From the NCBI GenBank assembly GCA_024281055.1, contig JAMXLF010000024.1:62001-126000 (forward strand): a stretch of DNA of 64,000 nucleotides, read 5' to 3'. Numbering within the stretch: position 1 is the first letter of the stretch; each line of letters begins with the position of its first letter. Position numbers and translations under genes: made by a program. The notes under the pieces are model-generated. The model saw nothing but the letters and a program-made list of their open reading frames with translations, had not been told where the DNA came from and made no database searches. Positions 52,330 to 61,415 of the stretch are shown here, one piece after another. The stretch is from Geobacteraceae bacterium. Its GTDB lineage: Bacteria; Desulfobacterota; Desulfuromonadia; Geobacterales; Geobacteraceae.

Positions 52330-54432
52330 ATGCATGACAAGCACAAGGACGTCGGGGCGTACATACGGCAACTTGCGGCGCTGGACAGGAGCACCCTGCC
52401 GCCGGATGGCGGCGAACGGTTCAACCGGTTGATCTTTGCTGCGAGCCCCTACCTTTTGCAGCACGCGGAGAACCCGGTGGACTGGTATCCCTGGGGAGAA
52501 GAGGCGTTCAGCAAGGCCCGGCAGGAGGACAGGCCGGTGTTCCTCTCTATCGGCTACGCCACCTGTCACTGGTGCCACGTCATGGAAGAGGAGTCGTTCG
52601 AGAACCCCGCGGTGGCGGAGGTCATGAACAGGCATTATGTGGCCATCAAGGTGGACCGGGAGGAGCGTCCCGACATCGACGAGCAGTACATGACCGTGGC
52701 ACAACTGATGACCGGCAGCGGCGGCTGGCCCCTTAACGTGGTCATGACTCCGGACAAGAGGCCGTTCTTCGCCGCTACCTACCTCCCGGTCGAGCCACGC
52801 AGTGGGATGCCGGGCATCATCCAGGTCCTCGAGAAACTGGCGGAACTCTGGCGCACCGAGCGCGGGAAGCTGGAAGAGAACTGTGGCGCTGTTCTCGGAG
52901 CCTTGCAAAGAGCTGTCAAAACCGACGCCGGGCCCCTTCCGGGAGAGGATGTATTCCGGCAGGGGCGCGAGCAGCTCGCCGCCATGTACGATCCCCAGTG
53001 GGGTGGCTTCGGCGGATCTCCCAAGTTTCCCATGCCGCACTATCTCATGTTCCTCCTTCGCTGCTGGAAACGGTGGGATGATGCCGAGGCGCTCGCCATG
53101 GTGGAGCGCACACTGCGCATGATGCGCTGCGGCGGGATATTCGATCAGCTCGGTTACGGCATCCACCGCTACGCCGTCGACCGGCAGTGGCTCGTCCCCC
53201 ACTTTGAAAAGATGCTCTACGACCAGGCTTTGGTAGCCACGGCCGCCCTGGAGACTTTCCAGGCGACCGGCGATGCCTTCTTCCGTACGATGGCGGAGGA
53301 GATATTCGGCTTCGTGCTGCGGGAAATGTCCTCTCCGGAGGGGGGCTTCTATGCGGGGCTCGACGCCGACAGCGAGGGAGAAGAAGGGCGTTTCTATCTC
53401 TGGACGCCGGCTGAGGTCCGGGAATGCCTCGGGGAAGAGGCTGCCGGCATCTTCTGTCGCTTCTGCGACGTCACCGAGCGGGGGAATTTCGAGGGGAGAA
53501 ATGTCATTCATCACCTGCTTCCCCCGGAGGACTTCGCTGCCCGCGAGGGGATGGCTCCGGAGTCTCTTGCCGCCGACCTGGACCGATGGCGGGGACAGCT
53601 CCTTGCGGTGCGGGAAAAACGGGTAAGGCCGTTTCGCGACGAGAAGGTGCTGACCGCCTGGAACGGCCTGATGATCGCCGCCCTGGCAAAAGGTTATGCG
53701 GTAACCGGCGCGGAGGGTTACCTCACTGCGGCGCAAAGGGCATGCCGTTTTGTCCTGGAACGCCTGCAATCCCCTGAAGGAAGGCTGCTCCGTAGCTGGC
53801 ACCAGGGATCTGCCGCCATTCCCGCATTTCTCGTGGATTACGCCTTTTTTCTCCATGGGCTGCTCGGGCTCTATGAGGCGACCCTCGACCATGCCCGCCT
53901 GGACGATGCCCGCCGGTTTGCCGGGGAGATGCTTCGCCTCTTCGGGGATCGAGACGGAGGTGGCCTTTATGACAGCGGGGTCGATGCCGAAGAGGTCCTG
54001 GTCCGGCAGAAAAACGCCGTGGACGGGGTGATTCCCTCCGGCAACGCCATGGCTGCCATGAGCCTGGTACGATTGGGCAGAATCCTCGAAGACGAGCAGT
54101 TGGTCCGCGAAGGGAAAAAGGTACTGGCCGCCTTTATGGGGAATGCAGTAAGGCAGCCTGCTGCGCACCTCGTCCTCCTGGGAGCCGTCGAGAATCTTGC
54201 CTCTTCGGCGGTAGAGGTCACAATAGCGGGCAGGCTCGACATCCCCGAAGCCGCGGCCATGCTCCGCGCCGTAGGCGGGCGTTTCCTCCCAAACCTGGTT
54301 CTGCGCCGAGCCGGGGAAGGGGGGCAAACGGTCGCGGACAAAGCGGCTGCGTTCGTTTGTGCCGGGGGAGCGTGCCGGCCGCCGGTGTCAGAAGCCGGCT
54401 TGCTCGCAAAGCTTCTTGATGAGGTTGCATAG
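52330..54432 (+). CDS. DUF255 (YyaL/SSP411-type) thioredoxin-domain protein
   Basis: This 700-residue protein has an N-terminal thioredoxin-like domain with the CHWC motif (C79-C82) in [18 protein letters not shown], then [20 protein letters not shown] six-hairpin glycosidase-like barrel follows ([36 protein letters not shown]). Homologues occur in all domains of life with unknown activity. GGAGG lies 6 bases before the ATG. Apparently cytoplasmic and monocistronic. Confidence 0.92.
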   Translation: MHDKHKDVGAYIRQLAALDRSTLPPDGGERFNRLIFAASPYLLQHAENPVDWYPWGEEAFSKARQEDRPVFLSIGYATCHWCHVMEEESFENPAVAEVMNRHYVAIKVDREERPDIDEQYMTVAQLMTGSGGWPLNVVMTPDKRPFFAATYLPVEPRSGMPGIIQVLEKLAELWRTERGKLEENCGAVLGALQRAVKTDAGPLPGEDVFRQGREQLAAMYDPQWGGFGGSPKFPMPHYLMFLLRCWKRWDDAEALAMVERTLRMMRCGGIFDQLGYGIHRYAVDRQWLVPHFEKMLYDQALVATAALETFQATGDAFFRTMAEEIFGFVLREMSSPEGGFYAGLDADSEGEEGRFYLWTPAEVRECLGEEAAGIFCRFCDVTERGNFEGRNVIHHLLPPEDFAAREGMAPESLAADLDRWRGQLLAVREKRVRPFRDEKVLTAWNGLMIAALAKGYAVTGAEGYLTAAQRACRFVLERLQSPEGRLLRSWHQGSAAIPAFLVDYAFFLHGLLGLYEATLDHARLDDARRFAGEMLRLFGDRDGGGLYDSGVDAEEVLVRQKNAVDGVIPSGNAMAAMSLVRLGRILEDEQLVREGKKVLAAFMGNAVRQPAAHLVLLGAVENLASSAVEVTIAGRLDIPEAAAMLRAVGGRFLPNLVLRRAGEGGQTVADKAAAFVCAGGACRPPVSEAGLLAKLLDEVA

Positions 54433-55018
54433 TCGTCCTTCCGGGGTCGCGAAGTGCAGCAGGCTCCCCGTCGATTGATGCTTTCCCGCGGCTATCCGAG
54501 GCACCGGGCTCGGTCTCTTCGCACGCTTTCCCGCCGTCATCCACTCCATTACGTGGAAGGACCTTTCATGACGAAAAAACCGTTATTAAAAGTCTTGAAC
54601 ATTAAATAACAAAGGGGTAACGTAGTCGTGTCGAGCTCGGGTGAAACGCTGTTTGCCGTCATCCGGACTCGTCGTCCAGCCGCCCGTATCGCAAGGGAGG
54701 CGGGATGCAAATGCGCGCAATCGTGCTTCCGTGGCTAATCTTCGGCTATACATCTTGTGTTTACAATTGGAATAATAAATGCTATAAATCCCTTGCTTTT
54801 TCCTTCTCATCGACGCTGACACAATTTTTCTTGCCAACCTGGGATTAAGCAAGTCCCGCGTTTTCACATGACCTGAAACTGCTCATCAACGAAATATATA
54901 CATATTTCAATTGCTTTTTTATTATTAAAAATATTATAGTTCGTCATATGGCGTTTTTTTGGTGCCAAATGGCGATACGAGCTACTTTGCTAATCATCTT
55001 ATCTCAGGATCTGCTGCG
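54433..55018. other. 586-base gap without a supportable gene
   Basis: The first 400 bases show no gene; a 93-codon minus-strand ORF here has no ribosome site or family. The last 150 bases are strongly AT-rich and hold the candidate promoter of the cytochrome cluster. I looked for a GEMM-type riboswitch, common before Geobacter cytochromes, and did not find the conserved core. Confidence 0.5.
54911..54940 (+). promoter_or_regulatory. Candidate sigma-70 promoter of the cytochrome/porin cluster
   Basis: TTGCTT (54911-54916), 18 bases, then TATAGT (54935-54940), in an AT-rich stretch. It lies about 80 bases upstream of the cytochrome start. Confidence 0.35.
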
Positions 55019-56359
55019 GTGAACAAAACCCTTCTCATTGTGTGTCTTGCCGGCAGCATGACTCTTTTGCCGATCTCTCCCGCCTCCGCCGAGTCATGCA
55101 CCACCTCGACATGTCATCCGGCAATTACCGGTCTGAAAAATCAGCATTCGCCCGTAAAGGATGGTGATTGCCTTGCATGCCACAAGCAGATTGCCAATGC
55201 GCATCCCGCCAAGGGAAACAAGGGGTTCGAGCTGACGGCCAAGGGGGCCGCGCTCTGCGCCCAGTGTCATGAGGCGATGGGGAAGAAGAAGGATGTCCAT
55301 GCGCCGGTCAAGGAGGGTGACTGCCTTGCATGCCACAAGCCGCACGGCGCGAATAACCGTTTTCTGCTGGAGGTGGGGGACGATCAGAGGGAGCTTTGCT
55401 TCAGTTGCCATGACAGTGCCGCGTTCAAGGAAAAATACCTGCATGGACCTGCCGCTGTCGGAGCCTGCACCAAATGTCACGATCCTCATGAATCCGACGA
55501 AAAGCATCTTTCCAGGATACCTGCCCGGGAAAGATGTCTGCGGTGTCACGCCGATTTTGCCAAGGGCATGAATGATGCGAAGGTGATTCACGCGCCGGTG
55601 CAGCTCAACCAGTGTTACTCCTGCCACGACCCGCACGGTTCCGCACTTCCCAACATGCTCACGAAAAAAATGCCGGACCTGTGTGTTTACTGTCACAAAA
55701 AGGTCGGTGAAAAGATGGTTAATGCCAAGGTCCCGCACAAACCACTTCTGCAGGTGGGGGGGTGCGGCACCTGCCATTCCGCCCACTTCGCCAATGCCAA
55801 AGGGCTCCTTGCGGCAGACGAGATGACGGTCTGCCTCAACTGCCACGGCAAGGACAACCTCGGCACCCCTCCCCTGAAAAACATCAAGAGGGAGATCACC
55901 AGCAGGAAGTACCTGCATGGTCCCATCCTGAAGGGGCAGTGCAAGGCGTGTCATGATCCCCACGGGTCAAACTTCTTCCGCATGCTCCGGGGAAATTATC
56001 CCCGTGAACTGTATGTTCCCTATAAAGAGGGGACCTATGACGCCTGTATCGGCTGCCATGACAAGAATCTCCTCCGTTTCGAGGAAACGTCGCTCTACAC
56101 CAAATTCCGCAACGGCAAACGGAACCTCCACTACGTCCATGTTGCCAATACCCGGAAAGGGCGTACCTGTCGCATTTGCCATGAGCCCCATGCCAGCGAC
56201 GAGATGCGGTTGATCAACAAGAAGGGATACCAGTTCGGTGACTGGAATATTCCCATTAATTTCGAGATTACCCCTACCGGCGGCCGTTGCGCCCCCGGCT
56301 GTCACCAGCCCATTGCCTACGACCGGGAAAAACCGGTAGCTGGAGGCTTTGCCCGATAG
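55019..56359 (+). CDS. Multihaem cytochrome c, 15 predicted haems
   Basis: The 446-residue protein starts at a GTG giving a clean signal peptide (KTLLIVCLAGSMTLLPISPASA). It carries 13 CxxCH motifs (for example CLACH, CAQCH, CFSCH, CTKCH, CLRCH, CYSCH). It also has one CX4CH (CTTSTCH, directly after the signal) and one CX3CH (CAPGCH, near the C-terminus). Haem-binding units recur every ~30 residues with H-x-PV and PHG/PHE spacers, the doubled-CXXCH arrangement. It is predicted to be periplasmic and to feed electrons to the outer-membrane genes downstream. Confidence 0.93.
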   Translation: MNKTLLIVCLAGSMTLLPISPASAESCTTSTCHPAITGLKNQHSPVKDGDCLACHKQIANAHPAKGNKGFELTAKGAALCAQCHEAMGKKKDVHAPVKEGDCLACHKPHGANNRFLLEVGDDQRELCFSCHDSAAFKEKYLHGPAAVGACTKCHDPHESDEKHLSRIPARERCLRCHADFAKGMNDAKVIHAPVQLNQCYSCHDPHGSALPNMLTKKMPDLCVYCHKKVGEKMVNAKVPHKPLLQVGGCGTCHSAHFANAKGLLAADEMTVCLNCHGKDNLGTPPLKNIKREITSRKYLHGPILKGQCKACHDPHGSNFFRMLRGNYPRELYVPYKEGTYDACIGCHDKNLLRFEETSLYTKFRNGKRNLHYVHVANTRKGRTCRICHEPHASDEMRLINKKGYQFGDWNIPINFEITPTGGRCAPGCHQPIAYDREKPVAGGFAR

Positions 56360-56411
56360 GGGACGGAGTTGCAGGTACCCATGTAAAGCCTACGAAGGAA
56401 AAGGAGCAGCA

Positions 56412-57617
56412 ATGTCAGCAATGCAAGATCGAACATTTTCTCCCCGAAAGATTGTCGCCGCTACCATGTTCCTGCTGGTATCAGCCGCCATCCTTTCCGG
56501 CTGTGCACAGCAACAGGCATGCTCGACGAAACCGACCTTTTTCCCTCCTCCGCCGGACGAGCCGCGGATCCAGTGGCTCACCGGGATTTCTACCTCCGAG
56601 GATATCGGCGCCAAAGAATCCGTGAGCAAGTTTTCACTTATTGTGACCGGGCAGGAAGCGCCGACCGTCATACGCCGGCTCGGCAAATCCTACGGTCTGG
56701 CCGTACGCGACGGCCGGATCTATGTCGCCGAAAGCGGCGAGGGGCGAGTCGCCATTATCGATCCGGCCAACAGCACCTTTGAGTACCTCAAAGGGATGGA
56801 GGACCCGCGGGGGGTATTGAAGGAGCCGGTCAACATGGCCTTCGACAAGGAAGGATTCCTGTACGTGGCCGACACGGGGCGAAGGGAGATTGTCGTCTAC
56901 GCCCCGGACGGGAGCTACTCCAACGCCTTCGGGCGCAATCTGGCGCAAGGCTCGAAGATCGTTTCCGTCGCCGTGCATCAGGACAAACTCTACGCCCTCG
57001 ACCTCGGCGCCAGCCGGATCAGGGTGCTTGACCGCAAGACCGGAGAGCAGGAGACGGAGTTCGGCTACGTTGATAAGCCGAACCAGAGCCTGCGGGCGCC
57101 GAGCAACTTTACCATTGACGACAAAGGTGCCATCTATGTCACGAACATCGGCAATAACAAGGTCATGAAATACGACCTGGACGGCAACTTCCTCGGTTCC
57201 TTCGGCGGGGTCGGTGACCAGATAAGCACCTTTGCCAAGCCGAAGGGGATAGCAGTGGATGACGAGGGTCGCATCTACGTTGTCGATGCCGGGACCAACG
57301 TGATCCAGATGTTCGACGATCAGTTCCGCCCGTTGACGTTTTTCGGATGGCCGGGGCTCGAGACCGGATCGCTGAACATGCCCGCGGGAATCCTGGTGAC
57401 CAAGGAGAACCTGCAGTATTACCAGAAATACGCGGTTCCGGGGTTCCAGTTGGAACGTCTGATCCTGGTAGTGAACCAGTTTGGCCGTCAGTTCTGCATC
57501 CCCCGGATTTCCATTTACGGCCTCGGCCGGATGCAGGGTAAAAAGAGTGAAATTCCGTCTCCCCTGGAGGAGAAAAAGGTGAAAACCGCCGACTGTCGTC
57601 CCGGAATGAACGACTGA
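56412..57617 (+). CDS. NHL-repeat lipoprotein
   Basis: The 401-residue protein starts 5 bases after AAGGAG. A type II signal ends in ILSGC, so it is a predicted lipoprotein. About six NHL blades follow (KEPVNMAFDKEGFLYVADTG, KPKGIAVDDEGRIYVVDAG), forming a beta-propeller. The C-terminal tail is lysine-rich. NHL proteins beside multihaem cytochromes and barrels are typical of Geobacter-type gene clusters; a scaffold role is inferred. Confidence 0.9.
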   Translation: MSAMQDRTFSPRKIVAATMFLLVSAAILSGCAQQQACSTKPTFFPPPPDEPRIQWLTGISTSEDIGAKESVSKFSLIVTGQEAPTVIRRLGKSYGLAVRDGRIYVAESGEGRVAIIDPANSTFEYLKGMEDPRGVLKEPVNMAFDKEGFLYVADTGRREIVVYAPDGSYSNAFGRNLAQGSKIVSVAVHQDKLYALDLGASRIRVLDRKTGEQETEFGYVDKPNQSLRAPSNFTIDDKGAIYVTNIGNNKVMKYDLDGNFLGSFGGVGDQISTFAKPKGIAVDDEGRIYVVDAGTNVIQMFDDQFRPLTFFGWPGLETGSLNMPAGILVTKENLQYYQKYAVPGFQLERLILVVNQFGRQFCIPRISIYGLGRMQGKKSEIPSPLEEKKVKTADCRPGMND

Positions 57618-57660
57618 CCTGGCGAAGGAAGAAAAGGACAGCGGACGCTGACCGTTAAGT

Positions 57661-58251
57661 ATGACAGGGGCTTGGGAGCGAATGGGCAAACGAGGCATGA
57701 TTTTTTGGATTGCGGTCCTGGCAGGGCTGCTGAGTGGCTGCGACCCCGTTACTACCCACAAAATTACGTCCACAATCTTTGACGGTGTGCCGAGTATGCC
57801 CACAGCCGAGGAGTACTGCCGGGATTATCACCAGCAGGCAGTGGCCGAGGAACGCGAAGCCGAGAAAAGGCAGCAGATTGCCAAGGAAAAGGCCACGGCG
57901 TCAATCCACCCACCCTACGAGGAGAAACGCTGTAACGACTGCCACGACAAGAACACCGACTCCGGCTTCATCGCGCCGAGGAAGGAACTCTGTTTTGTCT
58001 GCCACAAGGACTTTCTGCAGGGCTCGTTTGCCCATGGCCCGGCGGCGGTCGGCGACTGTCTGGCATGCCACCTCCCCCACAGCTCGTCGTACCCAAGCCT
58101 GCTGAAAACGCCAAAAGACCAGATTTGCTGGATGTGCCACAAGGAGCCGCGGGTAGCCCTGGGACTTCATGCAGCATCCAAGGACAAGCGGTTGCTCTGT
58201 ACGGAGTGCCACAACCCCCACGCCAGCAACGCTCGCTTTTTCCTGGAATAA
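57661..58251 (+). CDS. Five-haem cytochrome c lipoprotein
   Basis: The 196-residue protein has the lipobox LLSGC after FWIAVLAG and five CxxCH motifs: CNDCH, CFVCH, CLACH, CWMCH, CTECH. A charged coiled-coil (EEREAEKRQQIAKEKA) links the anchor and haem domain. The start at 57661 has no good ribosome site; an ATG at 57682 (GGAG 3 bases upstream) would give the same mature protein. It lies just before the barrel gene, as expected of the periplasm-facing cytochrome of a porin-cytochrome complex. Confidence 0.9.
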   Translation: MTGAWERMGKRGMIFWIAVLAGLLSGCDPVTTHKITSTIFDGVPSMPTAEEYCRDYHQQAVAEEREAEKRQQIAKEKATASIHPPYEEKRCNDCHDKNTDSGFIAPRKELCFVCHKDFLQGSFAHGPAAVGDCLACHLPHSSSYPSLLKTPKDQICWMCHKEPRVALGLHAASKDKRLLCTECHNPHASNARFFLE

Positions 58252-58258
58252 TTCCGTT

Positions 58259-60262
58259 ATGCTGACCAGGGTGACATTCATATGCCTGCTCATCATCATG
58301 TGTTGCCTGGGGCAGGCGTATGGTGCCGGCACGGTGGAGGTCAGGCAGGCGCGCGGGCTTATCCTGCTGGAGAGTGTCCAGCAGTGGGTCGGGTTGCGCT
58401 ATCAATACAACAATCACAGCTCCGACAGTGGGAACAGCAATTACGACTCAAACAATTTCGACGAGATCTATCACGTCAGCACCAGCTTCTCCCTCCTTGA
58501 TCCCCATCTCCTCCATACAAGCCTGGATGGAGAGCTCTGGCTCCATCAGAACCAGCTTTCGAGCGATGCGAGCGGATCATCCTCGGGAAACGGCGTCAGG
58601 TACCAGTACAGCCTCACTGCAAGCGCACTGGACAGATCGTGGCACCCGGTCATCGTCTACAGCTCGATTGCGAATGATACGGTGGTTGCACCCTTCTCGC
58701 CGTCCTATGACACCCAGACCGGCAGACACGGCATCCAGTGCTCGCTCCTGAAAGACACCTCCAGCGTCAAGTTCCGGTTCGAGAGAAACAGCCTTGACGT
58801 CAGCGGCGCCGGGACCGACAACAGCACGACCTCCGATGACTTTCAGCTTTCCGGAAGCCACGACTACCGGGGAATCATGTCCAACAACATCGATATCTCC
58901 CTGGGCTACCAACGCAGCACAAGCCTGGGTATCAGCCAGGCGGGCAACAGTTTCTCCCTCACGTACGGCAACAATCTCAACTGGGGGGAGGTGAGGAAAT
59001 CCAGTCTTGCCTCGCTCTTCCAGTGGGACAATGTCACATTCGGCGGTTTGCCACAGCGAAACATCCTCTGGGAAGAAAATTTGCAGAGCCAGTTGGGGAG
59101 GGCCCTGGAGGGTGAGGCGATCTACCGCTACAACCGGACCACTACTGCCATATCCCCGTTCGTGGATCAGGATTACAGCGTCAATTCATTCCTCGGCATC
59201 CTCAGGCACCACCTTTTCGAGAGCCTCGAAACCCGTCTGCGGGGGGGGGTTACGGAGAGCGAGCTGATGGGGAGGAGCGAGAGTTCGAGTAACGAGGCGA
59301 TCGATCTGACGTATCGGAAAAGGCTTCCCGCCAAGAGCCGGCTTACCGTCGACGTTTCTGCGGAGCACCGGTTGACCGACCGCAAGTTCGATGCCGGCAC
59401 ACTTGTCACTGCCAACAAGCGGTTTACCGTCATCCAGCCTTTCGACATCATTGACCTCAAGATCACCGGCGTTCTGGTCTCCGGTTCGGTCACGGTCAAG
59501 GGATTCAACGCTCCGCCGCCCAACCTGCAGTTCCCCCCCGACGTCACCTACGTTGAGGGAATCCATTATACCGTTGATTACACCCTCGGGCACATTGTCT
59601 GGATAGCGGCCGTTCCGGTGGTGCCGACCATCGTTGTCAGCTTTACGAGCCGGTTCGACCCGTCCGTGGAATTTTCAACCAATACCATAACGGTCTCCAG
59701 CACTCTTTCCCTGTTTGATAACCGCTACCTGGTGAGCGGGTATTTTCTCGGCCAGAACTACAACATCATATCAGGGCTGTCCCAGGGGCTCTACGACACG
59801 CGCATCGCGCGGCTGCAGTTCCAGGCCTTCCTGGGAAAGCAAACCTACAGTCTCATTTACAACGATTACGCTGCCGGGCCGACGAAATACCAGTATGTCG
59901 AGGGGCTGTGGCAGTACAACACGACGTCTCCCCTTGCCTTCCACGTGCTGGTGCGAGACCGCTACACCATGTATGACGCCACTACTATCTTTACGAACCA
60001 ATATACGAACAACAGTCTGAGTGTTTCGGCGTCGTGTTCCCGCCCTATCTTCGGCCTTGCGCAAGCCATGGTGTCGCTCAACTTCCTCGATGAGCATGAC
60101 GATCTGACGGGGACAACCGATAGCATCTTTGTCAGGGGCAGCATCAGGTCACGCTTCAATAAGCTCGTCGTCGAGCTGCTCGGATCGTCCGGCGCGCGGA
60201 TCAGGTCAAACACCACGACGTGGGACAACTACTTTCGCTTTGAAGTGCAGAGGTTTTTCTGA
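58259..60262 (+). CDS. Outer-membrane beta-barrel protein (candidate electron-conduit porin)
   Basis: The 667-residue protein has a signal peptide (VTFICLLIIMCCLGQAYGAG). The rest shows alternating-residue amphipathic strands, mostly aromatic-rich, and ends in FRFEVQRFF, the terminal-Phe signal for barrel assembly. An insert around 430-480 (FNAPPPNLQFPPDVTYVEGI) looks like a small soluble beta-domain. It is much longer than the known Geobacter porin-cytochrome barrels (about 300-450 residues). It contains no CxxCH. It starts 7 bases after the five-haem gene and overlaps the next gene by one base. Confidence 0.82.
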   Translation: MLTRVTFICLLIIMCCLGQAYGAGTVEVRQARGLILLESVQQWVGLRYQYNNHSSDSGNSNYDSNNFDEIYHVSTSFSLLDPHLLHTSLDGELWLHQNQLSSDASGSSSGNGVRYQYSLTASALDRSWHPVIVYSSIANDTVVAPFSPSYDTQTGRHGIQCSLLKDTSSVKFRFERNSLDVSGAGTDNSTTSDDFQLSGSHDYRGIMSNNIDISLGYQRSTSLGISQAGNSFSLTYGNNLNWGEVRKSSLASLFQWDNVTFGGLPQRNILWEENLQSQLGRALEGEAIYRYNRTTTAISPFVDQDYSVNSFLGILRHHLFESLETRLRGGVTESELMGRSESSSNEAIDLTYRKRLPAKSRLTVDVSAEHRLTDRKFDAGTLVTANKRFTVIQPFDIIDLKITGVLVSGSVTVKGFNAPPPNLQFPPDVTYVEGIHYTVDYTLGHIVWIAAVPVVPTIVVSFTSRFDPSVEFSTNTITVSSTLSLFDNRYLVSGYFLGQNYNIISGLSQGLYDTRIARLQFQAFLGKQTYSLIYNDYAAGPTKYQYVEGLWQYNTTSPLAFHVLVRDRYTMYDATTIFTNQYTNNSLSVSASCSRPIFGLAQAMVSLNFLDEHDDLTGTTDSIFVRGSIRSRFNKLVVELLGSSGARIRSNTTTWDNYFRFEVQRFF

Positions 60263-61359
60263 TGCTTGAGCGCTACACCGGTCATGGGAAATGGGGAAGC
60301 TGTTCAGGGATGGTGCGCCTGTCCGCGATCATCCTGCGCTGCTGCCTGGCGTGGTCGCTTCTCTTTCTGGCGGCCTGCGCCGCCGCCCCTGTTTCCATCC
60401 ATAAGACCGAACCGTCCGTCGGCCTGCAGTGGCCGCAGCAAACGGCCGGTTCGAAGGTCGTCTGGGTCAAGACCCTTACCGGGTACCGGGATGCGGGGAT
60501 TACCAAGGGCTTCTGGAAGAGGGCACTGGAGTTTTTCACCGGCGCGGATGAGCGCCGCATCATGCGGCCATACGGTGTACTGTTCGATGAAGCAGAACGG
60601 CTCTTCATAGCCGATCCCGGCGGAGGCGTTGTACACTTCATGGACCTGAAGGAAGACAACTACACCGTAATAGGCGGCGAAGCCGGCTCACCCTTGCGTA
60701 CACCCATAGGTGTAGCCGAAGACGAATCGGGCCACCTGTATGTCACCGACTCGACCCTCGGCGCCATCTTTCGCGTCGATCTTCGGGACGGTGCCGTAAC
60801 GCGGTTCCCTGTCCGCAGGCTGGGCAGGCCTACCGGTATCGCCTACAGCCGGGCTAACAAGCTCCTCTATATTGTCGACACCACCGGCAGCCAGGTGGTC
60901 GCGGTCGACACGCAGGGCAAGGAGCGGTACCGGTTCGGCGCGCCCGGGGAGGGCCCGGGGCAGTTCAATCGCCCCACCGATATCGCCGTGGACAATCGGG
61001 GCCAGGTATACGTCACGGACCCGCTCAACTACAAGATCAAGATATTCACACCCGAAGGGCTTCCCGTGAGCCAGTTCGGCACCGCGGGGGACGCCTGGGG
61101 CGAACTTGACAAGCCGAAGGGGGTGGCGGTGGACAGCGGGGGGCACATCTATATCTGTGACGCCCTCCTGGACGCCGTCCAGGTCTTTGACGACTCCGGC
61201 CGTCATCTCCTTACCTTCGGCGTCACCGGGACCGACAACGGTCAATTCTGGATGCCGTCGGGGATCTACATCGACCGGCGCGACTATATTTTCGTTGCCG
61301 ACACCTACAACCGACGGATCCAGATCTTCAGGTACATGGCGGGCGCGGCTGGCAAATGA
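60262..61359 (+). CDS. Second NHL-repeat lipoprotein
   Basis: The 365-residue protein has the lipobox LFLAAC. The ATG at 60262 shares a base with the barrel stop (TGATG), with AGAGG 8 bases upstream; a later ATG at 60310 would give a shorter, more typical signal. NHL blades include PIGVAEDESGHLYVTDST, RPTDIAVDNRGQVYVTDP and KPKGVAVDSGGHIYICDA. It is related in architecture to the NHL lipoprotein at 56412 but not a close copy. Confidence 0.9.
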   Translation: MLERYTGHGKWGSCSGMVRLSAIILRCCLAWSLLFLAACAAAPVSIHKTEPSVGLQWPQQTAGSKVVWVKTLTGYRDAGITKGFWKRALEFFTGADERRIMRPYGVLFDEAERLFIADPGGGVVHFMDLKEDNYTVIGGEAGSPLRTPIGVAEDESGHLYVTDSTLGAIFRVDLRDGAVTRFPVRRLGRPTGIAYSRANKLLYIVDTTGSQVVAVDTQGKERYRFGAPGEGPGQFNRPTDIAVDNRGQVYVTDPLNYKIKIFTPEGLPVSQFGTAGDAWGELDKPKGVAVDSGGHIYICDALLDAVQVFDDSGRHLLTFGVTGTDNGQFWMPSGIYIDRRDYIFVADTYNRRIQIFRYMAGAAGK

Positions 61360-61415
61360 CCCCGGTCTCCCTCTGAATAAAGGGAGGTCGGAGGGGTTAT
61401 GACAAAAGGTGAACC

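Noticed and set aside
54640-54690. Minus-strand GACGAGTCC...GGCAAAC resembling a hammerhead ribozyme core
   Set aside because: The invariant CUGAUGA and GAAA are not present and the flanking stems do not form.
54586-54867. 93-codon minus-strand ORF in the gap before the cytochrome cluster
   Set aside because: No ribosome site, family or codon bias; it looks like degenerate sequence.
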